Shown in pieces: positions 41,853-52,035 of a stretch of 64,000 bases of DNA. The stretch spans positions 1 through 64,000 of the forward strand of contig NZ_FTMG01000006.1 of assembly GCF_900155965.1 (NCBI RefSeq), read 5' to 3'. Position 1 is the stretch's first letter; each line of letters opens with the position of its first letter. The translations under genes were made by a program, and so were the position numbers. The stretch comes from Mucilaginibacter lappiensis. GTDB taxonomy: Bacteria; Bacteroidota; Bacteroidia; Sphingobacteriales; Sphingobacteriaceae. The notes under the pieces are model-generated. The model searched no databases. It saw only the letters and a program-made list of their open reading frames with translations, and had not been told where the DNA came from.

Positions 41853-42782
41853 TTAAAGCACCGGGTAATTAACCTGCATGTTTATAACATCATCGTCGCT
41901 GGCAGGAGGCTTATTATCCAAATATCTTTCAAATGGCGCTATTTGTTTTAATAAAGCATGATCTTGCATGTATTTTTCCATGGCTTTATATAATTGTTGC
42001 CTGCCGCTGTATTTACCTTTATAATCGCCAACCAGCCATTTCCCTCCTGGCATATGCATAAAGGTAATGTCGCCAGTTGAGTTTAGCTGTTTATTTACGG
42101 GGATTCCAACCATTATTTGTAGTGAATCACTCCTCTGCGGATAATAGGCACCAGATAATGCCTGTATCGGTTTAATATTATTTTGGTTAATATAGCTATG
42201 CAGCTCCCTGACGGCTTTAACAATTGCCTGGTATTTGTCTTGGGTTGAAATAATTTCTTTTTTAACAACCAGGTAACTTTCAGCAACACTTTTTTCGCTG
42301 ATGTTGAACCCATAATACTGTTTGGCATCTTCCATAAAACTTTTCAATTGCCGGGGTACATCCAAAATACTTCCCGACGAATCGAATTTTGAAAAAAGCC
42401 ATTTACCCACATTATTTTTAGTATCAATAATTACGGTGGAGGTATTACTAGCATCTCCGGGAACTACTGTATAAAAACATTCATGATCAAGATAATTTAC
42501 GGTTCTTATAACTTTAAAAGTATTAGCACTTATACTTTCAACCTTAAAAGTTTGCCCTGGAATATTGATCAAAAAACCAGAGCTATTTGTAGTTGGTTTA
42601 TATTGTTTAGTAAGGTCAAATCCTTTACGAATATCGGGTTGCCACCGTTTCCAGTTATCCGCTGATGCTAACTGCTGACATACCTCAAAATAATTCGCCC
42701 TGATATTAATACTGGCATGTTGTTGAAAAGGTATAAAGGCTGCAAGGATGAGTAAAACGATTACAATAAGTGTTATTTTCAT
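41853..42782 (-). CDS. SRPBCC protein with GyrI-like C-terminal domain
   Basis: 309 aa. One N-terminal membrane helix or signal anchor (residues 3-17), a SRPBCC/START-like lipid- or ligand-binding domain to about 150, then a GyrI-like (AraC effector-binding) domain with the IMVGIPVNK strand and a FERYLDN end. Such two-domain proteins are common in Bacteroidota and unassigned. It lies downstream of a terminator that follows susD, and 67 bp upstream of GH65. Confidence 0.75.
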   Translation of the reverse strand: MKITLIVIVLLILAAFIPFQQHASINIRANYFEVCQQLASADNWKRWQPDIRKGFDLTKQYKPTTNSSGFLINIPGQTFKVESISANTFKVIRTVNYLDHECFYTVVPGDASNTSTVIIDTKNNVGKWLFSKFDSSGSILDVPRQLKSFMEDAKQYYGFNISEKSVAESYLVVKKEIISTQDKYQAIVKAVRELHSYINQNNIKPIQALSGAYYPQRSDSLQIMVGIPVNKQLNSTGDITFMHMPGGKWLVGDYKGKYSGRQQLYKAMEKYMQDHALLKQIAPFERYLDNKPPASDDDVINMQVNYPVL

Positions 42783-42830
42783 GTTTTAGGAACCACACTG
42801 AAATTACAATCTTCAGCGTTTTTTTATAAA

Positions 42831-42863
42831 AACAATGGAACAGTGTTAAGCTGTTCCATTGTT
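42831..42863 (-). terminator. Terminator after susD (first pair)
   Basis: A perfect 13-bp stem (42831-42843 with 42851-42863) with a 7-base loop; on the minus strand it is followed by TTTTTATAAAAAAA. Separates susC/susD from the downstream genes. Confidence 0.85.
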
Positions 42864-42889
42864 GTATTAGCATAAATCAAATGTATTAA

Positions 42890-44416
42890 TTAATAACCTG
42901 GGTTTTGTTTTAGCAACGGGTTAGTATTAATTTGTGGTTGAGGTATCGGGAACAGGAATGTATGGTTATCAGCTGCGTCCTGGGCTTTTCCCGGAACACG
43001 TGCACCTGTAAAATAGGTTTTACCGGTAGCTACTTCAAACCTGATCAGGTCATTCCTTCGCCAGCCTTCCCAGGCAAACTCGCGGCCACGTTCGGCCAGC
43101 AGATCGTCAAAAGACAGGCTGGTTAAATTGGCCACACCGGCCCTCGTCCTGATCTTATTTACGTTGGTCAGGGCCCCGTTAAGGTCGCCCAGGTGCAACT
43201 GCGCTTCGGCTGCCATCATATAGGCATCAGCTAAACGAAAACGCACACCATCATTACTTGTACCATCACTACCTGTACCTGGTTGTGGTTGATATTTTAC
43301 ACTGCGTGCACCTGCATATTTAAAGCTATCTGCAGGGTTGCTTAATTCATTAACATAAGGGCTTAATACTACCCCAGCTATAGCCGCGCCTGTCGCTGTA
43401 TATTGCTGACCAACCAACCACATTTTTTTCCGTTTATCAGCATCTGTAAACGTACGGTAAAACGCTGTAGGCGCGCAAAAACCATTATAAGGCTGGGCAG
43501 TTAAACCAAATGTTAAATTGTTATTATAATTCAGTGTATACATTTGAATCACGTTACCCTTAATAAGCGGGTAGTTAAATGGGATACAAAATATATTTTC
43601 TACTGAACCACGGTTGCTGTAAGTAAAGTTGTCCAGAAAGTTGGGTTGCAAACTATATTTATTGGAGTTGATAACCATATTGGCATAGGTTAAAGCTTTA
43701 TCCCATTGTGGCGTACCTGTATATACCTGTGCATTTAAATATAATTTGGTAAGCAACATATAACCGGCCCATTGATTAAAGTGGCCATATATAGCTGTAT
43801 TGCCGGTAGAATTATCCGCTGATAATAAAGGTATGTTCTTCAACAGATCAGCTTCTATGTAGGCATATACAGTGGCCCTTGAAACCGGGGCCAAACTTGC
43901 ATTGGCATCGTATGATGTGATCAATGGTATATTGCCATAAAGATCGGTCATTAAAAACAGGTAGTAATCACGCAAAACACTTATTTCTGCAGCAATGGCA
44001 GCCGCGTTAGACGGTTTATTTTTAAGGCTGTTTAAAATGCTTATGCTAAAATTACATTTAGTTATACCGGCGCTCAGGTCGGTCCAGCCGCCATTATCAT
44101 TGGAGTTATCTACGGCAACATTGTGTGTCCATAGCTGGGTATGTACACCGCCATCATACCAGTCGTTACCACGTATTGGGATAATCATTTCATCAGTTGA
44201 AGCTTCATTCAGCTGAAACACATTTTCTGTTTGCAGCGGTGTTAAAGCAGTATAAGGCGGGGCAACTATACCCGCATTTATTTGCTGGGGGGTTTGATAA
44301 AATTGATCAACCGGAACAACGGTATACGTATTTTGAGGAAGTTTTTTACACGATAGCGTTAGCAAACTGCCTGCTGCCAAAAGTAAGGTCAGACTTAATA
44401 TTTTCTTATTTTTCAT
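42890..44416 (-). CDS. susD: SusD/RagB-family outer-membrane lipoprotein
   Basis: 508 aa. Lipobox TLSC (Cys23). TPR-rich SusD fold with typical segments LRDYYLFLMTDLYGNIPLI, YAYIEADLLKNIPLL and the end FEWEGWRRNDLIRF... FPIPQPQINTNPLLKQNPGY. It forms the lid over the SusC channel and binds the sugar at the cell surface. It starts 29 bp after susC on the same strand. With GH65, GH130 and trehalase nearby, the ligand is probably a small alpha-glucoside. Confidence 0.93.
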   Translation of the reverse strand: MKNKKILSLTLLLAAGSLLTLSCKKLPQNTYTVVPVDQFYQTPQQINAGIVAPPYTALTPLQTENVFQLNEASTDEMIIPIRGNDWYDGGVHTQLWTHNVAVDNSNDNGGWTDLSAGITKCNFSISILNSLKNKPSNAAAIAAEISVLRDYYLFLMTDLYGNIPLITSYDANASLAPVSRATVYAYIEADLLKNIPLLSADNSTGNTAIYGHFNQWAGYMLLTKLYLNAQVYTGTPQWDKALTYANMVINSNKYSLQPNFLDNFTYSNRGSVENIFCIPFNYPLIKGNVIQMYTLNYNNNLTFGLTAQPYNGFCAPTAFYRTFTDADKRKKMWLVGQQYTATGAAIAGVVLSPYVNELSNPADSFKYAGARSVKYQPQPGTGSDGTSNDGVRFRLADAYMMAAEAQLHLGDLNGALTNVNKIRTRAGVANLTSLSFDDLLAERGREFAWEGWRRNDLIRFEVATGKTYFTGARVPGKAQDAADNHTFLFPIPQPQINTNPLLKQNPGY

Positions 44417-44445
44417 CTCTTTAAAATTTGATTTACAAACAGTTA

Positions 44446-47439
44446 TTATTTAAACGAAACTGAGGTACCGAATGTAAAAGTTCTTGTTTTTGGATAATAA
44501 GCATAACCGCCATAATCAGCATCAATATAGGATTGATTTCCAGTAGTAACCGACTGACTTCCGGTGCCATTGGAAGCACCTGATGTTGAAACTTCCGGAT
44601 CAAGACCTCTATATTTGGTTATAACAAACAGGTTGTTTACGGCTACAAATACTCTAAGCGTATTTAACCCTTTAATTTGTTTAAAGGTATAACCCACCGA
44701 AGCATTATCCAGTCTTAAATACGATGCGTTTTCCAACCACCTGTCTGATTGGGTTGGAGCGCTTGTAACGCCGTTGGTTAATGCCGTACGGGTAGTGTTT
44801 GTTGTAGGTAAGCGTGTAACGGTTTCATAATCTAACAGGGTGTTGTTAAATATCTTTTGCCCGTAAACACCACGCAGGAAGAAACTAAGGCTCCAGTTTT
44901 TGTAATTGAAACTGTTATTAATACCATAGTTAAACTTAGGGCTTGGGTCTATATAATGCTTGGGTGGCGACTGACCAGGGTAATCAGCTAACGTTTTACC
45001 ATCAAACATCTCTACACCTTGCGCATTAACACCGGTGTAATGCGGCAGATAAAATACATAAGGAGCATATCCCGGAACAAAACGAGTTATAGCCGTTGAG
45101 CTTAAACCCTGGCCTTGTGCATATCCTACTTCGATAAAGCTTGTTTTTACAGACGTACCATCGGCCAGCGTACCTGATAAATTGGCAATCCTGGTTTTAA
45201 CAAAGTTAATATTACCTGAGGCTGTCCAGTTAAGGCCATCACCTTTTATGATTTGACCTGTAAGGGCAACTTCCAAACCTTTATTGGTTAAAGCACCTAC
45301 GTTTGATAAGGTTGTGGAAACAAAGTTTGGAGGTGTAGGTACGCTATTGGCAAATAACAGGTTATTCGTTCTGTCATTATAGTAGTTGATATCGCCTGAT
45401 AAACGATCATTAAATAACGAAAAATCAAGACCTACATTTCTACCAGTCCTGGTTTCCCACTTTAAGAAAGGGTTAGCATTTTGATTGGGCGAATAACTAC
45501 CCGGATAAGAGCCGGATCCAGAACCATCATAATACTTTTTACCCGGGGCTACCAGGGCTAAGCTACTGTAATCGCCAATACCATTAGCGTTACCTACCTG
45601 GCCATAACCTAACCGTAATTTCAAATCATTTATCCATTCAACATTATTAACCAGATCGCGTTTTAAACGATAAGCTAAATCAAAGGACGGAAAATAACCA
45701 GATTGATAATTGGCACCAAACTTACTTGACTGGTCACGGCGTACCGAAGCTGTTGCGTAAAAACGATTATCGTAATTATAATTTACACGACCTAAAAGTG
45801 AACTAAGCTGATATTGTTCTTTATAGGAATCAGGTGTAGGGAATATTAATCCTGAACCCAGTGCATTATCTAAGCTTTGCGGAACAAGCAACTGCTGTGC
45901 GGCTGCAAAGAAGTAATCATAGTTAAATACGCTATGCTCACCAACCAATGTTACCGATACATTGTGCTTTCCAAAGGCTTTATCATAATTAATGTGTATA
46001 TCGCCCTTATATGAATTATTGTTATAATTACTATCGGCAGCCATGCTATTACTATTCTGAGCCTTAAAGCTTGGAATAAAGTAATGGGTTTGGACATTGT
46101 TACGAGATGTTGATCCTGTAACACCAATTTTTAATTCAGGAAGTATACTGTAATTAATATTGGCATTGATGTTGGTTAAATATTCATTGTGCCTGTTGTA
46201 GGTACTTGTTAAATACAGTACGGGATTGTAGGCGTTGTAACCGGCGCCATAATCATTGTATGAACCATCGGCATTTTTGATAGGTATGGTTGGCAATGCA
46301 TTAAATACATACCCAATAGCGCTGTAGTTTGTTAAACTACGGTTGGTATTCACATTTGATATCCCTAGCTGAATGTCTAACTTATTATCCAGCGCTTTTT
46401 GCTCGGCATAAAAACGTAAGCCAAGCTGTTGTTTATTACTATTCAGAATTACACCTTCCTGGTTTTGAAAGTTTAGGGAAGCACGATAATTAAACCCATT
46501 GGCCCCACCGGATATTGCCAGGTTATTACTATGTGTTAAGGCAGTACGGGTAATAGCCCGCTGCCAATCGGTATTAACATCATCAGATTCACCCTGTCCT
46601 TTTTGTGGATTAGCCTGTGCCTGCGGCGTGGCCAGGTATTCGGCTGTATTTAATAAATCCCAGTATTTGCTTTGTTTGGAAAAGCCCACGTAGCCGTTAT
46701 AATCAACCTGGGTTTTACCTGCAGTACCTCTTTTAGTGTTAACAATAATAACACCGTTTGCACCACGCGAACCATAAATGGCAGTGGCAGATGCATCTTT
46801 CAACACATCATAAGAAGCAATATCCGCCGGTGCAATGTTTTGAAACTGGGTAGGATCGTCAAGCGGAATACCATCTACCACAAATAATGGCGATTGGTTA
46901 CCAGAGATGGATGTTTGTCCCCTTAAGCGGATAGAGGCCGACTGGTTAGGGTCGCCACCACCCTGGGTAATTACCAAACCAGCCACCTTACCCTGAACCT
47001 GGTCAAGCGGATTGATAATGGCTCCCTGGTTAAAATCCTTAGCCGAAATGTTTGACACTGCTCCGGTAAGATCCTTTTTACGTGTTGAACCGTAACCCAC
47101 ACTGATCACTTGTACCTCACTTAAGGCTGTTGCACTGCCTACCAATGCAATGCTTACGTTGGTTTTTCCGGCTATATCAACTTCCTGCTTAGCATAGCCA
47201 ATAAATGATACTACCAATGTATTATTTGAGGCAGGTAAGGAGAGTTTAAATTCGCCGTTGGCGCTGGTATTTGTACCAATGGTTGAGCCTTTGGCTACGA
47301 TGGATACACCAGGCATCGGTGTACCATCATGAGAGTCTGTAACCTTGCCGGTTATTACCCTATTTTGTGCCAGTGCAGGCACAGCAAAGAAGCAAAAAAT
47401 GGCAAGACAGCTTACTTTAAGTAAATTTTTTAGCTGCAT
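44446..47439 (-). CDS. susC: SusC/RagA-family TonB-dependent receptor
   Basis: 997 aa. Signal peptide (1-24, ending ALAQ), carboxypeptidase-like regulatory domain (about 28-105, GKVTDSHDGTPMPGVSIVAKG), TonB box region (EVQVISVGYGSTRKKDLTGAV), plug domain and a 22-strand barrel ending FGTSVSFK. No STN domain, so it does not signal to a FecR; control likely comes from the DUF6377 regulator 600 bp upstream. Partner of the SusD downstream. Confidence 0.95.
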   Translation of the reverse strand: MQLKNLLKVSCLAIFCFFAVPALAQNRVITGKVTDSHDGTPMPGVSIVAKGSTIGTNTSANGEFKLSLPASNNTLVVSFIGYAKQEVDIAGKTNVSIALVGSATALSEVQVISVGYGSTRKKDLTGAVSNISAKDFNQGAIINPLDQVQGKVAGLVITQGGGDPNQSASIRLRGQTSISGNQSPLFVVDGIPLDDPTQFQNIAPADIASYDVLKDASATAIYGSRGANGVIIVNTKRGTAGKTQVDYNGYVGFSKQSKYWDLLNTAEYLATPQAQANPQKGQGESDDVNTDWQRAITRTALTHSNNLAISGGANGFNYRASLNFQNQEGVILNSNKQQLGLRFYAEQKALDNKLDIQLGISNVNTNRSLTNYSAIGYVFNALPTIPIKNADGSYNDYGAGYNAYNPVLYLTSTYNRHNEYLTNINANINYSILPELKIGVTGSTSRNNVQTHYFIPSFKAQNSNSMAADSNYNNNSYKGDIHINYDKAFGKHNVSVTLVGEHSVFNYDYFFAAAQQLLVPQSLDNALGSGLIFPTPDSYKEQYQLSSLLGRVNYNYDNRFYATASVRRDQSSKFGANYQSGYFPSFDLAYRLKRDLVNNVEWINDLKLRLGYGQVGNANGIGDYSSLALVAPGKKYYDGSGSGSYPGSYSPNQNANPFLKWETRTGRNVGLDFSLFNDRLSGDINYYNDRTNNLLFANSVPTPPNFVSTTLSNVGALTNKGLEVALTGQIIKGDGLNWTASGNINFVKTRIANLSGTLADGTSVKTSFIEVGYAQGQGLSSTAITRFVPGYAPYVFYLPHYTGVNAQGVEMFDGKTLADYPGQSPPKHYIDPSPKFNYGINNSFNYKNWSLSFFLRGVYGQKIFNNTLLDYETVTRLPTTNTTRTALTNGVTSAPTQSDRWLENASYLRLDNASVGYTFKQIKGLNTLRVFVAVNNLFVITKYRGLDPEVSTSGASNGTGSQSVTTGNQSYIDADYGGYAYYPKTRTFTFGTSVSFK

Positions 47440-48043
47440 AAATTTAGATTTAGTGTTTAATTGGTTTGTTATAAATGTAAACTATTAATTTATCAAATAA
47501 AATAACCATAAATGTTATTTTGTATTAATAAATATTAAGTAACTGGCAATTAATTTATTGCGCCAATTACAGTTTCATCATTACGGGGAACTAGAGGTTT
47601 TAGTAAGTTTTATATTCATATTCAGGTTAGTTTTAAATTAAAATTACGTCAAAGCCAGATACCCAAAAGCAGGCAAAAGCGCTTCATCCGGTTTATTGCA
47701 AAAGATTAATATCCTTTGCTACGTTGGCGGCTTAAAATAAAGCCACACACATGAAAATTTAATTTATTACGGGTTTATATTTATTAATTGGGAGGGGATC
47801 ATTTATCATGAAAATATTCTAATTATTTTACAGGATATAAGATCACCTCATACAAAGTAATATGCAGATGGGGGTATTACCTATTTTTTTTGTTAAAATA
47901 TAAATATATATAGCTTTTATTAAATTCAATTAATTGATAATAAGATACTTAAAAAAAAACAACTCTCAAAAAGTATAAATAAAATTTAAGCATTTTTAAG
48001 TTCATTTTATGCTCATATTATACTTAAAGCAGCTATTTATGGG
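47440..48043. promoter_or_regulatory. Control region between susC and DUF6377 regulator
   Basis: About 600 bp without an open frame of note. Near susC the minus strand shows TACATTTA, close to a -7 box. A pair GTAATA (47857-47862) and TATTAC (47875-47880) could be part of a regulator site. Otherwise AT-rich sequence with no clear signal. Confidence 0.35.
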
Positions 48044-49669
48044 TTATATCTTGTTTAATACCTCAATTGCTTTAATAGCCATTATTTTTTGATCAAACTG
48101 TTCGCCAGGAAGTATGGATTTTGCCTTGATACGCATTTTATACACGTATATAGTGTTTACAGAATACTCCAAAATATTAGCAATAGTTTCATTATCACTT
48201 ATGCCCATGCGTATCAGCGCAAATATCCGGAGATCGGTATTCAGCACTTCATGATCACGGGGCCATATCTGGTCTTCCTGTTTAAACAAAGAGTTAAAAA
48301 CCGTAATAAAATTGGGAAATATTTTCAGGAAGATATGATCGAAAGTATAGAATAATAATTCACGCTCTTTTTTAATATTTATTTCATTAACTGCCAGCTG
48401 TATATCGTCATATTTTCTGGCCAGCAGCTTTCTGTCAATATTTCTTTTTAATTTCTCGAGCTTGAGGATATAGCCCGATATCACATTAAAAAAATAGCCG
48501 ATGTATTCTTCTTTAATGTGTGTATCCTCAATGAGCTTGTCGTTGATGCTTTCCAGCTGCAGATTCTTTTCTTCGATGATCTTTTCTTTTGCTTTTAAGC
48601 GCTTGAGCTGATTAAATATGATAAATGCCACCATGAGCACTAACAGAGAAACTGCAGTAATGGATAAGAGATATACCAGGAATTTATTTTTCTCCTTTTC
48701 CATTAAAACCAACTTTTGGGCGGCTACTACGGGTAACACCGCGCCTATCTTTATTTTCCGGAGCCGGGCGCCATAATATTCTGCATCATTCATTGCCTGA
48801 TCAACAAAAGTATAGCCATCTATGATATTACCTGTCCGGTATAGCAAATTGCCCAATTCAAAACTGGCCAGGGTTTCTTTGGTTGACGACCGGATATCAT
48901 TTATAGCCCCAATGATCAGCAAGTTGGTACGTTCTTGTGTTTGCGAAGTATCACGGTAAAATTGTGAAAGGCCAGTAGCTATCATCGCCCGCTGATGCGT
49001 AGTTAATGGGTACTGGTAAAATAAGCGTGTATAATATACCGATGGTTTTTTAATATCGCCTAACCTCACCTGTTTATCGCCCTGATGCCTTAACCACTCG
49101 TAGGAGTTTGGTTTACAGAGGGCAATGGTAGAGTCGAGATATTTGAGGGACAAGGAATTATTATACTGACTGTAAAAAACATTATCGTCATAATCGGCAA
49201 GATCTGAATGAGCCCGGGCTTTTAGTGAATAGTATTCAATTTTACCATCATTACTTAATAATTGAGTGTTGATACCATTAAAGCAGTCAAATGCTTCTTT
49301 GAACATACCCGCTGAGAGCAATATAAAACCCAGTTTAATTTTGCAGTCATTTTGTTTCGGAGCGTCCTTTAGCAAATCACCTATATCCTGCATTTTATGG
49401 ATGTAAACAAAGGCCGAATCGAACTGGTAAACTTTATACTCTTCGTATATATTGCTGCATAGCCTGTACCGTGTGTTTTGATCAGTTAACGGCGTAGTTG
49501 ATAATGCAGTTTTGAGTTTTTGTATGCCGGCTTCTTTTTCATCGTCATAATTTTTTTTCCTTGCAAGTTCCCGTTTCAACACGGTCAGCAGGCTATCTGT
49601 TTTTGATGACGCGAAGGTGGCCGTATATCCAAAAAGTGCAAGAAATAAAATTAGTATGTAAACTCTCAT
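48044..49669 (-). CDS. DUF6377 membrane-anchored regulator
   Basis: 541 aa from the ATG at 49669 (signal-like MRVYILILFLALFGYTATFA). The N-terminal ~300 residues are helical TPR-like repeats in the periplasm, then one membrane helix (FLVYLLSITAVSLLVLMVAFIIF), a coiled coil (LKRLKAKEKIIEEKNLQLESINDKL) and a C-terminal LuxR-like helix-turn-helix (ALIRMGISDNETIANILEYSVNTIYVYKMRIKAKS). DUF6377 proteins sit beside SusC/D genes across Bacteroidota and are taken to be sensors for them. Here it lies between trehalase and susC. Confidence 0.82.
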   Translation of the reverse strand: MRVYILILFLALFGYTATFASSKTDSLLTVLKRELARKKNYDDEKEAGIQKLKTALSTTPLTDQNTRYRLCSNIYEEYKVYQFDSAFVYIHKMQDIGDLLKDAPKQNDCKIKLGFILLSAGMFKEAFDCFNGINTQLLSNDGKIEYYSLKARAHSDLADYDDNVFYSQYNNSLSLKYLDSTIALCKPNSYEWLRHQGDKQVRLGDIKKPSVYYTRLFYQYPLTTHQRAMIATGLSQFYRDTSQTQERTNLLIIGAINDIRSSTKETLASFELGNLLYRTGNIIDGYTFVDQAMNDAEYYGARLRKIKIGAVLPVVAAQKLVLMEKEKNKFLVYLLSITAVSLLVLMVAFIIFNQLKRLKAKEKIIEEKNLQLESINDKLIEDTHIKEEYIGYFFNVISGYILKLEKLKRNIDRKLLARKYDDIQLAVNEINIKKERELLFYTFDHIFLKIFPNFITVFNSLFKQEDQIWPRDHEVLNTDLRIFALIRMGISDNETIANILEYSVNTIYVYKMRIKAKSILPGEQFDQKIMAIKAIEVLNKI

Positions 49670-49728
49670 AGTAAATCGATTAACTGATATGGTGTACTGC
49701 AATAGCTTAAAATTTGTCTTAAAAAAAC

Positions 49729-49755
49729 TGGTGTTGTAGTTTACTTACAACACCA
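49729..49755 (-). terminator. Terminator after trehalase
   Basis: A perfect 10-bp stem (49729-49738 with 49746-49755), 7-base loop, followed on the minus strand by GTTTTTTTAAG. Ends 28 bp beyond the trehalase stop. Confidence 0.85.
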
Positions 49756-49783
49756 TTAAAAAGGGGTAATGGTTTAAAAACTG

Positions 49784-51349
49784 TTATAACTGATCAACCT
49801 GGTAGTGATTTAACAGATTAAGCAGTACGCCGTTAGTCCACCCGAAACCATCCTGCAGCGGGTATTCGCCCCCTCCTGCTTTTGATCCTGTATCCAGTAC
49901 ATTATACTTTTCCATTAGCTTTCCGGTAGCATCAAAAACACGAATATTGGTACGGATCCAGGCTTCGGCAATGGAGCGGGCCAGATCATCCTGGCCATAA
50001 TTCCTTAAACCATCAATAGCCATATATTCTAATGGCGCCCAGGCATTGGGGCTATCCCATTGTTGGCCCGACCGGTTAAATGTGGTTACCAAACCACCCG
50101 ATTTAAAGAATTTTATCCGCAAGGCTTTAGCCACTATTTTTGCCTGCCGCTCGTCGGCTATCTTAAATTCAAGTGGAAATACCCCCGCCAGGGTCTGATG
50201 AGGGGTGATCTTATTCAGTTGCCAGTTATAGTCCATAAACCAGCCGGTGCTTTCGCTCCAGCTATATTTTTGGATAGCTTTTTTGCGTTGCTGAGCTTTG
50301 GTCAAATAAACCCGGTAATGACTACCGTCTCCAGCTAATTGATAGGATTGGGCGATGGATAGCTCCAGATGATAAAGCAAACAATTCAGATCAACCGGGA
50401 TGATACTGGTAGTTTGAATGGTTGCCAGGCTGGCCGTGTTATCAAACCATCGTGTACTGAAATCCCAGCCAGATTCGGCCGCGGCACGTATATTACGGTA
50501 AAAATCGCCTGGTTTCTGTTTGGTAGTTTTTGCAGCATCCACGTCTTTTTTATATGATTCCTCACGCGGCTGATCGGAGTCGTCCCAGTAACGGTTCAGT
50601 ATTTCACCACCTGGCATACGCACCACCATACGGTGAGCCTGGCCTGTTTTCAATTTTTCGGCTCCTTCCATCCAAAAAGCGTATTCTTTTAAAAGTTGTG
50701 GCTGATATTTTACCAACACCTTTTCGCCTTTGTCCTTTGCCAGTATATTAAGCATCAGCGAAAAAAACGGCGGTTGGGAGCGTGTCAAGTAATAAGTACG
50801 GGTTCCGTTTGGAATGAAGCCATATTTATCAATCATGTAAGCAAAATTGTCGATCATGTTTTCAATGATCTGCGTTTTATGGCTCTCCTGCAAACCAAGC
50901 ATGGTAAAGTAGGAGTCCCAATAATAAGTTTCGCGAAAACGGCCGCCGGGAACTATAAAATCATGCGGTAAGGGTAATAACGAAGAGTATTTAGAAACCG
51001 TATCATGCTTGCGGTAAAGCACCTCCCAAAGGGTATCAATATGTTTGCGTATACCTGCGGTGACATCGCTTTTAAAAACATCATTATGCGTGCCGGGGAT
51101 AAAAAAATTATCGTTTACAAATTGCTTCAGATCAAAACCCGGTTTACTTTTTTGCGCCTCATAATCTTTCATGATCAAATCGGGATTACGTTTGGGTGTG
51201 GCATCAACAAATATCTTGTTATCCGGAAATATGTTGGTAAGCTGCACCGCCTCAAACAAGCCCGGATACAATTGCCGGGGAGTAAGGCTTTGGGAATATG
51301 TTAGTAAAAAAACAAATAACAGTACTAATGTTAAAAGTGCTTTTCTCAT
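49784..51349 (-). CDS. treA: Periplasmic trehalase (GH37)
   Basis: 521 aa. Signal peptide (1-19, ending TYSQ). Trehalase signature 1 PGGRFRETYYWDSYFT near residues 133-148 and signature 2 QWDSPNAWAPLEY near 420-432 are intact. The central RAAAESGWDFSTRW segment is also diagnostic. It hydrolyses trehalose to glucose; the signal peptide places it in the periplasm like E. coli TreA. It heads the sugar locus, ending in its own terminator before the DUF6377 gene. Confidence 0.93.
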   Translation of the reverse strand: MRKALLTLVLLFVFLLTYSQSLTPRQLYPGLFEAVQLTNIFPDNKIFVDATPKRNPDLIMKDYEAQKSKPGFDLKQFVNDNFFIPGTHNDVFKSDVTAGIRKHIDTLWEVLYRKHDTVSKYSSLLPLPHDFIVPGGRFRETYYWDSYFTMLGLQESHKTQIIENMIDNFAYMIDKYGFIPNGTRTYYLTRSQPPFFSLMLNILAKDKGEKVLVKYQPQLLKEYAFWMEGAEKLKTGQAHRMVVRMPGGEILNRYWDDSDQPREESYKKDVDAAKTTKQKPGDFYRNIRAAAESGWDFSTRWFDNTASLATIQTTSIIPVDLNCLLYHLELSIAQSYQLAGDGSHYRVYLTKAQQRKKAIQKYSWSESTGWFMDYNWQLNKITPHQTLAGVFPLEFKIADERQAKIVAKALRIKFFKSGGLVTTFNRSGQQWDSPNAWAPLEYMAIDGLRNYGQDDLARSIAEAWIRTNIRVFDATGKLMEKYNVLDTGSKAGGGEYPLQDGFGWTNGVLLNLLNHYQVDQL

Positions 51350-51582
51350 GCTTCAGTTAATATAAAATGGAAATATGAAGGTAAATAAAAAGCTCAAATT
51401 ATGTTAAGAGGCGTAAATAATTAACATTTTGGCAGACGAGGGGTCAATTAACAACCCGCTTGTTTAAAAAGCGAAGGTGATTGCTGCAATTACGCTAAGG
51501 ATTAAAATATTTAACTCCAACCTCACCGGTTCCGTTTTGTACAATTTATTGATTCTGCGGGTCATTACACCGGTTTTTCAAA

Positions 51583-51801
51583 ATGGAGTATGAGCAGTTC
51601 GGATTACGTGATGGCCGGTTTATCCCCACTGCCGTTTATGGCGACGGAGGGATATTTGTTATTGAAGAAGGGATATGGCAATCATTTGATGTGCAATGCC
51701 GGCTTTTTGATCATGGGAAATTCCTGGTGCTTTGGAAAAAAACATCCAAAGGCTTGAAAATGTTCAGGGGCTCCTTTAGCAGCAATCGCCCCTGGAAATA
51801 A
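51583..51801 (+). CDS. Possible small hypothetical protein (72 aa)
   Basis: Begins MEYEQFGLRDGRFIP; ends SNRPWK. No signal, membrane span or known motif. Aromatic-rich and basic. It sits alone in a gap of ~690 bp between trehalase and the AhpD-like gene. Weak call; it may be a remnant. Confidence 0.35.
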   Translation: MEYEQFGLRDGRFIPTAVYGDGGIFVIEEGIWQSFDVQCRLFDHGKFLVLWKKTSKGLKMFRGSFSSNRPWK

Positions 51802-51859
51802 TGGGAAGCGCTTGTTTGTGACCACAGGTATTGGAAAGTTCAAAATTTTATAAAAAGAT

Positions 51860-51978
51860 GTCATTTCGATAGAGCAGGGGAGGGAAAAGCCCTGGGGCGA
51901 AAGAGAAATCTTCTGCAGTATAATATGCTACGAAAGCTTGTCGCAGAAGATTTCTCCTCGTGCCTCGTTCGAAATGAC
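51860..51978. repeat. Double palindrome R3
   Basis: Outer arms GTCATTTCGA (51860-51869) and TCGAAATGAC (51969-51978), and inner arms GAGAAATCTTCTGC (51903-51916) and GCAGAAGATTTCTC (51943-51956), all perfect. Similar in idea to R2 but different sequence. No gene in it. Confidence 0.85.
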
Positions 51979-52035
51979 AACTGGTTTAACTCTTCTCAAC
52001 GTTAGTCACAGCAGAACTCGAGTCAAGTGACTACC

